Shown here: positions 26,211-35,193 of the stretch, one piece after another
Layout: the number at the start of each line of letters is the position of its first letter
Numbering within the stretch: the stretch's first letter is position 1
Source of the DNA: UBA4742 sp963734965
GTDB taxonomy: Bacteria; Actinomycetota; Acidimicrobiia; Acidimicrobiales; Acidimicrobilacustridaceae
Length of the DNA stretch: 64,000 bases
Assembly: GCA_963734965.1 (NCBI GenBank)
Contig: CAVTJK010000003.1
Coordinates: forward strand, 1,364,001-1,428,000
Direction of reading: 5' to 3'
The notes under the pieces: model-generated
The model's input: the letters and a program-made list of their open reading frames with translations, nothing else
Told to the model about the DNA's origin: nothing
The model's database searches: none
Program-made: the position numbers and the translations under genes

Positions 26211-27050
26211 ATGGACCTCGATGATCCGCTCGAGCTGGTGGTGGGCTGCGAATTCGAGCTCCAGGTCCCGATGGCGACCACGGCAGTGCTGCAGGTGGCG
26301 CCCCACGCCCAGCAGGACGCGGCGATAGGCCGCGAGTGGTGGCAGACCACGGACGTCCATCATCGCTACGAGGATGGGCACGCCAACCGGTGCGAACGGT
26401 TCAGCCTGACGCCAGGGGCCTCGCGCATCACCTACGGCGCCGAGGTCACGACGAGCGCCGCCGCCGATGAGGTCGCGGTGGGCGCGACCGAGATCGCCGC
26501 CGCCGACCTGCCCGACGAGTTGCTGCACTGGGTCATGCCGAGTCGCTTCTGCCAGCCCGACGAGCTCGGTGAGGACGCGTGGGACCTCTTCGGCTCGATC
26601 GAGCCCGGGTGGGGGCGGGTCCAGGCGGTGTGCGACTTCGTGCACTCCGAGATCGAGTACCTCGCCGGCTCGTCGAACCCCTGGACGACAGCCATGGACG
26701 TCTATCGGGCCCGTCAGGGCGTCTGTCGGGACTTCGCCCATCTGGCCATCTCGTTCTGCAGGGCTTTGAACATCCCCGCTCGCTACGTGTTCGGCTACAT
26801 CCCCGACATCGGCGTTCCGCTGCCCGATGAGCCGATGGACTTCTCGGCCTGGTTCGAGGTGCGCCTCTCGGATCGTTGGTACACGTTCGACGCCCGCCTC
26901 AACCAGCCGCGGATCGGCCGGGTCGTCGTGGGACGGGGGAACGACGCCGTCGACGTCGCCATGATGACCTCGCTCGGCGCCGTCGAGCTGGTGGGCTTCC
27001 GCGTCCAGGCCGATCAACGGCCCGTCGGCGCCGGCGCGGAACCGACGTAG
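26211..27050 (+). CDS. Transglutaminase-like family protein
   Basis: A 279-residue protein. The N-terminal beta region is followed by the transglutaminase/protease core: SNPWTTAMDVYRARQGVCRD (Cys172) then HLAISFCRALNIPARYVFGY and FSAWFEVRLSDRWYTFDARL (Asp227). The canonical active-site His, expected just before AWFE, is Ser212 here. The classic triad is Cys-His-Asp. From memory some relatives also have Ser or Ala at this position, so it may be a non-catalytic or altered subgroup. The start at 26211 is preceded by an AGGG element. Confidence 0.75.
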   Translation: MDLDDPLELVVGCEFELQVPMATTAVLQVAPHAQQDAAIGREWWQTTDVHHRYEDGHANRCERFSLTPGASRITYGAEVTTSAAADEVAVGATEIAAADLPDELLHWVMPSRFCQPDELGEDAWDLFGSIEPGWGRVQAVCDFVHSEIEYLAGSSNPWTTAMDVYRARQGVCRDFAHLAISFCRALNIPARYVFGYIPDIGVPLPDEPMDFSAWFEVRLSDRWYTFDARLNQPRIGRVVVGRGNDAVDVAMMTSLGAVELVGFRVQADQRPVGAGAEPT

Positions 27051-27111
27051 GCTCGGCCCTCCCGTCCGGATTGGCCGAGCGATCTCTCCTCGGCAGTGAG
27101 GAGCACGCGCG

Positions 27112-27960
27112 ATGGCCGCCATAACCGAGTACGAGCAGGATCAGATCGACGGAGCGAACAAGTCCGGACGACCGCCCGTCGTCTTCGTCCACGGCCTGTG
27201 GCTCCTGCCGAGCAGCTGGGATCGCTGGCGGGCGGTCTTCGAGGCCGCGGGGTACGCCACGCTGGCTCCGGGCTGGCCCGACGATCCCAACACGGTGGAC
27301 GAGGCCAACCGACATCCCGAGGTCATGGCCCACAAGACCGTCGGCGGGGTCGCCGACCACTTCTCCGACGTGATCGGCCAGCTGAAGACCAAGCCCGCCG
27401 TCGTCGGTCATTCCTTCGGCGGTCTGCTCGCCCAGATCCTGGCCGGGCGGGGCCTCACGACGGCCGCGGTCGCCATCGACCCGGCTCCGTTCCGGGGCGT
27501 CCTGCCCCTGCCCATCTCGGCGCTCAAGTCGGCGTCACCCGTGCTCGGCAACCCGGCGAACCACGGTCGGGCTGTGCCACTCACCTACGAGCAGTTCCGG
27601 TACGGCTTCGCCAACGCGGTGACCGAGGACGAGGCGCACGAGCTCTACAACACGTTCGCCGTGCCGGCGGCGGGAGCACCTCTCTTCCAGGCGGCGACGG
27701 CGAACATCAACCCGTGGACCGAGGTCAAGGTCAAGACCAAGAACCCCGATCGGGGCCCGCTGCTCATCATCTCGGGCGAGAAGGACCACACCGTCCCGCG
27801 CTCCATCGCCCACGCGTCCTACAAGCGCCAGAAGCGCAACGTCGGAGTGACCGAGTTCGTCGAGATGGCCGGTCGTGGCCACGGGCTCGTCATCGACAGC
27901 GGTTGGCGCGAGGTGGCCGACACTGCGCTCGCCTTCGTGCAGCGCTTCGTCAAGACCTGA
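27112..27960 (+). CDS. Alpha/beta hydrolase
   Basis: A 282-residue hydrolase. Features are VVFVHGLWLLPSSWDRW (oxyanion region), GHSFGG (Ser101, nucleophile elbow), SGEKDHTVP (candidate Asp) and GRGHGLVID (catalytic His). Gly/Pro-rich loops suggest a lipase/esterase or haloperoxidase-like fold. It starts 61 bases after the transglutaminase stop, close enough for cotranscription. The substrate is unknown. Confidence 0.82.
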   Translation: MAAITEYEQDQIDGANKSGRPPVVFVHGLWLLPSSWDRWRAVFEAAGYATLAPGWPDDPNTVDEANRHPEVMAHKTVGGVADHFSDVIGQLKTKPAVVGHSFGGLLAQILAGRGLTTAAVAIDPAPFRGVLPLPISALKSASPVLGNPANHGRAVPLTYEQFRYGFANAVTEDEAHELYNTFAVPAAGAPLFQAATANINPWTEVKVKTKNPDRGPLLIISGEKDHTVPRSIAHASYKRQKRNVGVTEFVEMAGRGHGLVIDSGWREVADTALAFVQRFVKT

Positions 27961-28069
27961 GCTGGCGGCGCGCTCGCCCGGACCTCTCGGTGGTGGGCCG
28001 ACGGCCGGGGGTAGTCGGGCCTAAGATCTGAGGATCTGCGGTCGAGACGACTGCGACTGGGGGATCGAC

Positions 28070-29341
28070 ATGGGAGCCACTTCGTTGGCCGCGCCGTACA
28101 TGAGCCGAGACCGTTCGACGGTCGGCTTCTACCTGCTCGTCATGTTGGCGACCTGTTCGCTGGTCGCCGCCGCCGTGCACTTCGCCTTCGCGCCGACCCA
28201 TTTCGGCGAGGCGGTCGCCTTCGGCTCGTTCTTCCTGATCATCGGCTGGCTGCAGCTGATCTGGGCCCCCCTCGTGATGTGGCGTCCCCGCCCGTGGGTG
28301 CTGGCCGCCGGGGCGCTGCTCAACGCCGGGATCGTCGCCGTGTGGGCGGTGTCGCGGACGACTGGGCTGCCCTTCGGACCCGAACCGGGCGCAGCCGAGG
28401 CGGTCGGGGTGCCCGACGTGCTGTGCACGGTGCTCGAGGCGGCCATCGCCATCGGCGCCCTCGCGCTGCTGGTTCGACCCGCGCTGGGGGAGAGGCCGTT
28501 GAGGCGGCACTGGATCGGTCCGGCGTTCACCGCCGCCTTCGGGATGGTGGCCCTCGTGCTGGCGTCGTTCTCGGTGACTCCGGCCTGGGCCGGCGAGCAC
28601 GAGCACGACCACGGCACTGCTGGCCACAGCCACAGCCACACCGACCCGACGGCGTGGGCCACCGGGACCTCGCCCTGCGAGCGCTCGGGCCCGCCGGCCT
28701 CACCCGAGCAGGTGGCCAACTCGACAAGCGGTCACAACCATCGGGGCTCGCAGCCTCAGGTCGAGATGGACGAGTCGACGCGACTGCAGCTCCAGACCGA
28801 GCAGACCCAGGCCGCGTCCGTCGCCGCCCAGTTCCCGACCGCCGCTGAGGCCCAGAAGGCGGGCTACCGGTTGTCGGTCGTGTACGTGCCCTGCATCGGG
28901 GCGCACTACACGAACATCGCCTACACGGGGAAGTTCGACCCGGCTCATCCGTCCGAGCTGCTCTATGACGGATCGTCGCCGACGTCGAAGATCATCGGCC
29001 TGTCCTACCTGCTCTACCACCCGGGTGGAGCTCCCGCCGGCTTCGTCGGACCCAACGACCACTGGCACCAGCACAGCTTCAACGGCGGGCTCTGCATGTC
29101 ACGGAGCGGGGTGGTCATCGGACCCGAGTCGATGACCGCGGCCAAGTGCGAGGCGGCCGGTGGCCACAAGAACGCGCTGAAGGACATCTGGATGCTCCAT
29201 GACTGGGTGGTGCCCGGTTGGTCGTGCAGCTGGGGTGTGTTCGCCCCCGAATGTCCCGAGCTCGGCGGTCGTACCGGCGGCAACGCCTTCGAGCTGCCGA
29301 CCGAGGCGTCGAAGCAGCTGTCCAAGTCGATCGGCGAGTAG
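28070..29341 (+). CDS. His-rich multi-span membrane protein with Cys/His C-terminal domain
   Basis: A 423-residue protein. About five hydrophobic helices (residues 18-180) are followed by a stretch rich in His: HEHDHGTAGHSHSHTD. The outer C-terminal domain carries VVYVPCIGAHYTNIAY, NDHWHQHSFNGGLC, AAKCEAAGGH and WSCSWGVFAPECPE, i.e. several His/Cys residues that could bind metal. Similar proteins seem to exist in actinobacteria as conserved hypotheticals. I cannot assign a role; metal sensing or copper/zinc handling is a guess. Confidence 0.7.
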   Translation: MGATSLAAPYMSRDRSTVGFYLLVMLATCSLVAAAVHFAFAPTHFGEAVAFGSFFLIIGWLQLIWAPLVMWRPRPWVLAAGALLNAGIVAVWAVSRTTGLPFGPEPGAAEAVGVPDVLCTVLEAAIAIGALALLVRPALGERPLRRHWIGPAFTAAFGMVALVLASFSVTPAWAGEHEHDHGTAGHSHSHTDPTAWATGTSPCERSGPPASPEQVANSTSGHNHRGSQPQVEMDESTRLQLQTEQTQAASVAAQFPTAAEAQKAGYRLSVVYVPCIGAHYTNIAYTGKFDPAHPSELLYDGSSPTSKIIGLSYLLYHPGGAPAGFVGPNDHWHQHSFNGGLCMSRSGVVIGPESMTAAKCEAAGGHKNALKDIWMLHDWVVPGWSCSWGVFAPECPELGGRTGGNAFELPTEASKQLSKSIGE

Positions 29342-29353
29342 AGCCGGACCGGC

Positions 29354-30430
29354 TCAGGTCGGCTCGCGGGTTCCCGTCGCGAGTCGGCTCACATGCGGGG
29401 ACGTCATGGCTCGGAGGAGGCAGCTGTAGTCGAGGCCGAACCGCAGCTCGCTCCCGACGGCCGGGACGGCTCGTCCGGCGTCGACCACGAGGTGATCGCT
29501 GCTCGCTCCGAGGATCGTCATCCCCTCTGGTGGGTCGAGCCCGTCCGGGTCGACGTCCTGGCCGCCGACGGCCAGGATCACCCTGGTCGTGTCGCCTCGG
29601 TCGATGTCCGGCGGTCTGAAACCGAACGCGGTCTGATTGATCTCGCCCCAAGCCTTCGTCGGTTTGGTCTTCGACTCGATGACCTCGGCGACGAGGGTGA
29701 AGGCATCCGTGTGCAATCCCTCGATGGGAGTTCGTCGCAGGGGTTCGCAGCCGAGCAGGATGGACTCCCCGAGACGGAGGTGGTTGACCCGGCCGACGTC
29801 GTTGGTGGTGAACACCCAGCCGAGGTTGGCCGAGTTGCCGCCCGACACCGTCTCGAGGGCCAACCCGAACCTGGCCTCGATCGACGCGGCCAGGGCCGAG
29901 AGCTCGTTCATGTTGCGCTGGTCGGGAGCCACGCCGCTCTGACAGGCCAGGTTGGCGCCGATGCCGCGCAGCACGACGCCGGGCAGGTCGAGCACCCGGC
30001 GCGCGACCCCTTCGAGGTCACCGGGGAGGATGCCCTCGCGGAGGTCGCCCAGCTCGACCATGAGCACGACGCGGTGTCGCCGCCCCTGCTCTTGTGCGGC
30101 GATGGAGAGCTGCTCGACCACCTCGATCTCGGAGTTGAGGCTCACTTCGGCGTGAGCGACGACCCGCGCCGCCTGGCTGAGCATCGGTGATCGGATCAGC
30201 ACCATGGTGGTCGTCAGCCCGGCGCGGCGGAGCGCTTCGATGTTCTCGATGCGCGACTCGCCGATCGAGGTGACGCCGGCGCGGATCAGTTCTCGGGCGA
30301 TCTCGGGCGAGCCCAACGTGGCCTTGGTGACCCCCGTGACGCTGATGCCTCGCTCGGCGAGGCGCTCGACGAGTGCACGCGCGTTGTGGTGGATGTGGTC
30401 GAGGCGTATCTCGAGCCTCGGCGCGGTCAC
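29354..30430 (-). CDS. PLP-dependent alanine/ornithine racemase family protein
   Basis: A 358-residue fold-type III enzyme. RLEIRLDHIHHNARAL opens the barrel; GVTKATLGSPEIA contains the PLP lysine (Lys36). It lacks the usual C-terminal beta domain of Alr, and resembles the ornithine racemase/YhfX branch. Such enzymes interconvert L and D amino acids; the substrate here is unknown. It overlaps the DUF1611 gene by four bases (ATGA, bases 30427-30430), so the two are coupled. Confidence 0.8.
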   Translation of the reverse strand: MTAPRLEIRLDHIHHNARALVERLAERGISVTGVTKATLGSPEIARELIRAGVTSIGESRIENIEALRRAGLTTTMVLIRSPMLSQAARVVAHAEVSLNSEIEVVEQLSIAAQEQGRRHRVVLMVELGDLREGILPGDLEGVARRVLDLPGVVLRGIGANLACQSGVAPDQRNMNELSALAASIEARFGLALETVSGGNSANLGWVFTTNDVGRVNHLRLGESILLGCEPLRRTPIEGLHTDAFTLVAEVIESKTKPTKAWGEINQTAFGFRPPDIDRGDTTRVILAVGGQDVDPDGLDPPEGMTILGASSDHLVVDAGRAVPAVGSELRFGLDYSCLLRAMTSPHVSRLATGTREPT

Positions 30431-31515
30431 GTCGGCTGCTGCGCCAGAGCTCGATCGAGCGCGGGGAACGCGCGGGTGACGATGTCGACGAGGTCATCGA
30501 CCGATCGGGTCAGGGCGTCGGTCGCGGGGATGCCCAGCTCGTGCTCGTACCGCGCGATCGCGGCGGTCACCTCGGCGTCGGTCATGTGCTCGTGGTTGAT
30601 GGTGAGACCGATCACCTTGGTGTCGGCGAAGGTCTCGATGAGGTGGATCTCAGAGGCCGGGGTCGGCATCGGCACGAAGGCGAAGTCGCCCAGCTTCTCG
30701 CGGGCCGGCGCGTGCTGCAGGATGACGGCGTCCGGCTGGCTGCCGCGCAGGATGAAGCTCGAGGTCAGGTAAGCAGGATGGCTGAGGGCACCCTGGCCTT
30801 CGATGATGATCACATCGGGGTCTTCGCCCTCGAACGCCTCGAGGACGGCGGATTCCATCTCGCCCGAGCAGAACTGGCACGGGATGGCATCGAGCGCCAC
30901 CCCGTAGCGGGCGCCCTGGATGAGACCGGTCTGGCCGGTGCCGACGAGCACGGCCTTGATGCCGCGGTCGTTGAGTGCCTTGGTGAGGATCGTCGCCGTC
31001 GTGCGCTTGCCGATGGCCCCGTCGGTGCCGAGCACGGCGACGCGGGGACAGGTGACGGTCGAGATGCGGCCGCTGAACATGTGCAGGTCCTTCTTGTCGC
31101 GGGGGCGGCGCACGTCGAGGATGGTGACGTCGTGGGCCTCGGCCGCCGCCGCGAACTCAGGATCGTCGTTCAGGAACTCGTGCAGGCCGTTGACGATGTT
31201 GATCCCGAGGGCGATGGCCCCGAGCATGACGGTGCGCTCAGCGGGAGAGAGCATGCCGCTCGACGGGGCCATCCCGAAGATGAGGTAGTCGGGGATCGCC
31301 CCGGCCAGCGCGATGGCGTCGGCCAGATCGGTGCAGATCGAGATGCCGTTGGGCTTGTCGCCGAGCACCTGGCCGGCGTCGAGCCCTGACTGCTCGCTGT
31401 CGATCACCGACAGGATCTCGTAGCGCTCCGAATGACGGACCAAGCCGTTCGCCGTCTTGCCGTCGATGGCGCCGAAGTTGGCCTCGCAGTAGACGACCGC
31501 GGTGGGGGAAGACAT
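30427..31515 (-). CDS. DUF1611 family protein (DgcN-like)
   Basis: A 362-residue protein from the ATG at 31515 (MSSPTAVVYCEANFGAIDGK). The N-terminal domain is followed by a P-loop-like motif GTDGAIGKRTTATIL (about 163-177) and VIIIEGQGALSHPAYLTS. The length and both motifs fit the DUF1611 family; from memory, members include DgcN, which N-acylates D-glutamate. The neighbouring PLP racemase and dipeptidase E make a D-amino-acid or acidic amino-acid role plausible. It has a GAGGAG site upstream. Substrate and reaction are not shown. Confidence 0.75.
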   Translation of the reverse strand: MSSPTAVVYCEANFGAIDGKTANGLVRHSERYEILSVIDSEQSGLDAGQVLGDKPNGISICTDLADAIALAGAIPDYLIFGMAPSSGMLSPAERTVMLGAIALGINIVNGLHEFLNDDPEFAAAAEAHDVTILDVRRPRDKKDLHMFSGRISTVTCPRVAVLGTDGAIGKRTTATILTKALNDRGIKAVLVGTGQTGLIQGARYGVALDAIPCQFCSGEMESAVLEAFEGEDPDVIIIEGQGALSHPAYLTSSFILRGSQPDAVILQHAPAREKLGDFAFVPMPTPASEIHLIETFADTKVIGLTINHEHMTDAEVTAAIARYEHELGIPATDALTRSVDDLVDIVTRAFPALDRALAQQPT

Positions 31516-31566
31516 GTCTGTGGCACTCCTCGAGTGAGGCTCAGAGGAGGCGACCACATGGCGCTG

Positions 31567-31600
31567 GCGGGGTCTTGACCGGGCGAAGCGAGGTCCCCGC
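31567..31600. promoter_or_regulatory. Inverted repeat GCGGGG...CCCCGC between pepE and DUF1611
   Basis: GCGGGG at 31567-31572 pairs with CCCCGC at 31595-31600 around 22 bases. Within it is an imperfect direct repeat of GCGAGGT (31588-31594 and 31604-31610). The 160-base gap otherwise looks noncoding. It could be a regulatory structure that separates pepE from the following genes, or chance in GC-rich sequence. Confidence 0.25.
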
Positions 31601-31675
31601 TAAGCGAGGTTGAGGCACTGATCCTACCGCACCGCCTTCACGATCCCCGGATCTGGCCCGCGTCGAGCCGTTCGG

Positions 31676-32410
31676 TCAGCGGGGCTCGGGTCGCCGACCA
31701 CCGTCGTAGGTCGGGGTGAAGTCGAGCAGCCGTGACACGTCCACGCCATCGGCGAAGGCGTCGCAGCCCGTGCGCTGGAACAGGCGGGCCGGGCCGGTGA
31801 CCACCGCGGTCCGATCGCTGACGCGGAGCCACGAGCCCTCGTACATCGCCAGCACTGGACAGTGGTTCTCCTCGAGGAACTCGGCGATGCGCTCCTCCCG
31901 GGTCTCCCCCATGAAGGTCGATGCGGGATCGGCGTCGTAGTAGTGGAGGTTGATCTGGAAGGGCACCAAGCCCAGTGCGGCGAAGCTCGGCGGGCGACAG
32001 ATCGGCATGTCGTTGGTGGTCCGGATCGTGGGGCAGGCCACGTTGGTGCCGGCCGATGCCCCCATGTAGCGCGTGGCCCCGGCCCGCACGTGTGCACCGA
32101 GGGCCTCGACGACGTCGAGCGCGTAGAGCGAGTCGAGCAGGCGGAAGGTGTTGCCGCCGCCCATCATCACGACCTCGGCGTCGAGGATGGCCCGGTCGGG
32201 CGCACCCGAGCGATGAGCGGAGACCACTTCGATGTCCAGCGCTCCGAGGGCGTAGATGACGCGGTCGGCGTAGTCATCCCAGTCGGCCAGGGCGTAGGGG
32301 ACGAACGTGACCCTGGCCCCGGCCGCCACGTCCGTGAACGCCTCGGCGGCGTGCGCGAACATCTTGTCGCCGTAGTTGGTGGAGTTGGACAACAGGAGGA
32401 GCTCCACCAC
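31676..32410 (-). CDS. pepE: Dipeptidase E (alpha-aspartyl dipeptidase, peptidase S51)
   Basis: A 244-residue serine peptidase with the class-I glutamine-amidotransferase-like fold. MMGGGNTFRLLDSL and GASAGTNVACPTIRTTND (Ser119, nucleophile) match PepE exactly in pattern, and HYYDADPASTFMGETREERI supplies the conserved His and Glu residues. PepE cleaves N-terminal aspartyl dipeptides. It leads the cluster with the DUF1611 and racemase genes, all in the same direction. No signal peptide is present, so it is cytosolic. Confidence 0.88.
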   Translation of the reverse strand: MVELLLLSNSTNYGDKMFAHAAEAFTDVAAGARVTFVPYALADWDDYADRVIYALGALDIEVVSAHRSGAPDRAILDAEVVMMGGGNTFRLLDSLYALDVVEALGAHVRAGATRYMGASAGTNVACPTIRTTNDMPICRPPSFAALGLVPFQINLHYYDADPASTFMGETREERIAEFLEENHCPVLAMYEGSWLRVSDRTAVVTGPARLFQRTGCDAFADGVDVSRLLDFTPTYDGGRRPEPR

Positions 32411-32451
32411 TCAGCTCCGCGTCACACCTTCACCCTAGCCCTCCCGCGGGT

Positions 32452-32889
32452 TCAGCCGCCGGGACGAGTGGTTCCGTCGGTGACGTCGAGCACGTAGCCG
32501 CGCACGTCGTTGGTGTGGGGGAGCCACGGGCACGACCGCACCCGAGCCAGCTGCTGGCGGACGTGCTCGTCCAGGTCGTAGAAGGCCCCGAACGCGAAGG
32601 GCGGCGCCTGGCCCGTCTCGCGTTCGAGCTGGCGGGCCAACTCGTCGTCGTGCACCTTGCGCAGCCCGCAGTCGGTGTGGGCCATCACCGCGACCGCGGT
32701 GGTTCCCAGGAGCCGCTGGGACAGCACCAGCGACCGCAGCATGTCGTCGCTCACCACCGCCCCGGCGTTGCGCAGGACATGGGCGTCGCCCTGGGTGAGG
32801 CCGAGCGCCCGCTGCGGATCGATCCGAGCGTCCATGCACGTGATGATGGCCAGATGCCGCCTCGGGATCGATGAAGGTTCGTCGGCCAT
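32452..32889 (-). CDS. Beta-carbonic anhydrase
   Basis: A 145-residue zinc enzyme interconverting CO2 and bicarbonate. The family motif CMDARID gives Zn ligand Cys18 with the Asp20-Arg22 dyad, and HTDCG gives His71 and Cys74. LRNAGAVVSDDMLRSL is also conserved. Its start at 32889 is only 16 bases from the beginning of the truncated pilus-like gene on the other strand, so its promoter must lie inside that remnant. It is a short form of the family. Confidence 0.9.
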   Translation of the reverse strand: MADEPSSIPRRHLAIITCMDARIDPQRALGLTQGDAHVLRNAGAVVSDDMLRSLVLSQRLLGTTAVAVMAHTDCGLRKVHDDELARQLERETGQAPPFAFGAFYDLDEHVRQQLARVRSCPWLPHTNDVRGYVLDVTDGTTRPGG

Positions 32890-32904
32890 GGCCGTGCATC
32901 GTAG

Positions 32905-33960
32905 GACAAGGTCTTCGGACAGGGCCCCTTCACCCGCTACCAGGACGGCGATCCCTACACGACGATGTGTTCGACCGACACGGTGACCCAGAGCGTGTGC
33001 GATGTGGGCGGGGTCGCGGAGAACCCGCTGTACGAGCCCAACGGCTATGTATGGGCGGTGGACGTGCCGGCCGCTGACGTCGGCACCCCGATCACCGTGT
33101 CGATCTACGACCCCGCCATCTCGAACACCGGGTCCCCGCTCTTCGAGAACACGGCCTCGCCCACGAGTGACTTCCACACGTCCTACGAGCTGTTCAACAC
33201 GACAGGCGATGTCAACCACACCTCGACCGACCCCGCCCTGTCGATGGGCGGCCGATGCCAGAGCGGTCCGGGTCGGCAGGTCTTCGGGTTCGGGACGAAC
33301 GCTGGCGCACCCGACTACTTCGAGCACTGGTTCGAGTTGTGCACGTTCGTTCCGACCCAGGCCGGGATCTTCCCGCTGCAGGTGAAGACGAGCAACATCC
33401 CCGGGATCGCCGATGCCGGCACCGGTTGGAACGTCTACTCGGTCAAGGCCGTGTCGACGTCCCCGACCCAGCCGCAGGTCTTCGCCCTCGACCACCTGTC
33501 CATCTACACCGCCCAGCCCGGCGCGTCAGCCAACTACTACCTGGCCAACATCCCCGCGTCGTGGCACGGCCACACCATGACCGTAGATCTGTTCGACCCG
33601 GGTGACGGCGCGGGCCCGTCGGCCTTCACGATGCAGTTCCTGGCGCCACCGTCGGGCCTGGGCATCGTCCCCACGGGGGGTACGAGCGTCGGCTGCAACT
33701 ACAACGCGACCCCCTCGTCCGCGTTTGGTCCGGCGACGCCGGACACGTCGGCCAACTGCACGGTCGTCACGAAGCAGGCGGGCTCGAACATGGGGCTGTA
33801 CAACGGCCGGTGGCTCCTGGTCTCGATCGTGATCCCGACGTCGTACTCGTGCACCACCGACTGTTGGTGGAGCATCCACAGCGACCTCGGCACGAGCGGG
33901 TCGACGCCGAGCGACCGCATGACCATCAGCGTCAACGTCAGCGCCAACGTCGCCAGCTGA
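32905..33960 (+). pseudogene. Beheaded TadE/Tad-like secreted protein (5' end missing)
   Basis: An open frame of 351 codons starting directly after an in-frame stop (32902-32904). It opens FGQGPFTRYQDGDPYTTMCS with no start until an internal ATG at 32965, which has no ribosome site. The protein is Cys-containing and Ser/Thr/Gly-rich, with beta-like segments (YEPNGYVWAVDVPAADVG, then SVYSVKAVS and YLANIPASWHGHTM). I think it is the C-terminal part of an actinobacterial Tad-type pilus or TadG-like surface protein. The N-terminus is missing at the junction with the carbonic anhydrase gene. Confidence 0.5.
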
Positions 33961-35193
33961 TCAGTCCGAGCTGACGAGCAACTCGGCCGGATCGCGATCG
34001 GGTGGGGCGGCCAGCTCCCAGGAGCCCTGCCGTCGTTCGAAGCGGTACCACTGGCCGGAGCGTCCGAGCCGGAGCTGGAACAGACCGGCGCTGAGACGGT
34101 TGTCGCGGACGCGAGGCGTCACCCCCGACTCGACGAGGGCGCTTCGACCCGGCGCCAGCTGCTCGGGGGACGGTGTCCACGTCGTATCGGTCACATCGAC
34201 GCCTTCGGCCCCGCCGTGGCGCCAGCCGACGGCGTGGGCGAGCAACGTGGGCGCCGGCGTCCCCGACCGGCGGGCCAGGTCGTCGAACGCCGAGGCGGCG
34301 ATGGCGTCTGCTGCCCGGCGGGCCAGGTCCTGGGTCCGGGTCAGCTCGAGCCCGCTCGACGCATCATCGGCGAGCACGGCCAGGGCGCGCTGGGCGGCAT
34401 CCGAAGCCAACGCCCCCAGGTCGATGCGGTTGAGACCCGAGGACTCGGGCGGGTCGAGGCCGAGGGCGGCCGGCGGGCCGGCATGGCGGGGCACCGCCAG
34501 TGGGGGCCGGGCCAGCAGTCGATCGCGCTGCTGGTCGCCGGCGCCCTTCCACACCTGACGGGCATCGATGCCGATCGGGATATCCCGCTGGGCCACTCGG
34601 GGCCCGAGGGCGTGGTCGTCGCGCCCCTTCGTGGTGGCCCGACCGGGTTCCCGTCGGGCCGACCGCCGTCGGGCGCGCACCCCGGCCAGCACGCCGGCGC
34701 GGTCGCGACCGCGCAGCAAGAGGATCGTGAACGGGTCCTGGTCCATCAGATCGGCCACGAGATAGCAGACCGCGGCGGCGTGCTTGCACGGGTTGGCCCA
34801 GTCGGGGCACGAGCACCGCGTCACGACCTCGCCCGCCACGGGCAGGAGGTCGACGCCCACCGCGGCGGCATCGGCCACGATCCCCGGATCGAGCTCGCCG
34901 TCGAGCAGGGCGGCAGCATGAGCGGCCCGACCGGCGATCACGTCGAGGGCCCGGTCCCACTCCTCGTCGGTGAACGGACGCACGGTCAGCTGCACCGAAT
35001 AGGGCGTCGGACGATCGCCCGCCACCCGGGCGCGCACGACGCCGGCCTCGATGCGGAGGGGGCCGACCCGCGACTGGCGGGCGTAGGTGCGGCCCCGCGG
35101 CAGCCGGTTCGGGTCGAGATGGGCGCGCTGCTCGATGGCATCGACCCAGGCCTGACCCCACCACGTCGCTCCGAACCCGCGGCGGCGGGCCAT
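33961..35193 (-). CDS. SWIM zinc-finger protein
   Basis: A 410-residue protein. RGFGATWWGQAWVDAIEQ opens it, and the SWIM finger is CSCPDWANPCKHAAA with Cys127, Cys129, Cys136 and His138. The start overlaps the SNF2 stop (TGATG), so the two are translated together. In actinobacteria such SWIM proteins are typically paired with an SNF2 helicase, as here. The SWIM finger probably binds nucleic acid or protein; the role of the pair is not settled. The C-terminal part holds an Ala/Arg-rich region. Confidence 0.8.
   Translation of the reverse strand: MARRRGFGATWWGQAWVDAIEQRAHLDPNRLPRGRTYARQSRVGPLRIEAGVVRARVAGDRPTPYSVQLTVRPFTDEEWDRALDVIAGRAAHAAALLDGELDPGIVADAAAVGVDLLPVAGEVVTRCSCPDWANPCKHAAAVCYLVADLMDQDPFTILLLRGRDRAGVLAGVRARRRSARREPGRATTKGRDDHALGPRVAQRDIPIGIDARQVWKGAGDQQRDRLLARPPLAVPRHAGPPAALGLDPPESSGLNRIDLGALASDAAQRALAVLADDASSGLELTRTQDLARRAADAIAASAFDDLARRSGTPAPTLLAHAVGWRHGGAEGVDVTDTTWTPSPEQLAPGRSALVESGVTPRVRDNRLSAGLFQLRLGRSGQWYRFERRQGSWELAAPPDRDPAELLVSSD

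Noticed and set aside
28023..28037. AGATC-TGAG-GATCT near the His-rich membrane protein
   Set aside because: Only five-base arms; too short to call an operator without other support.
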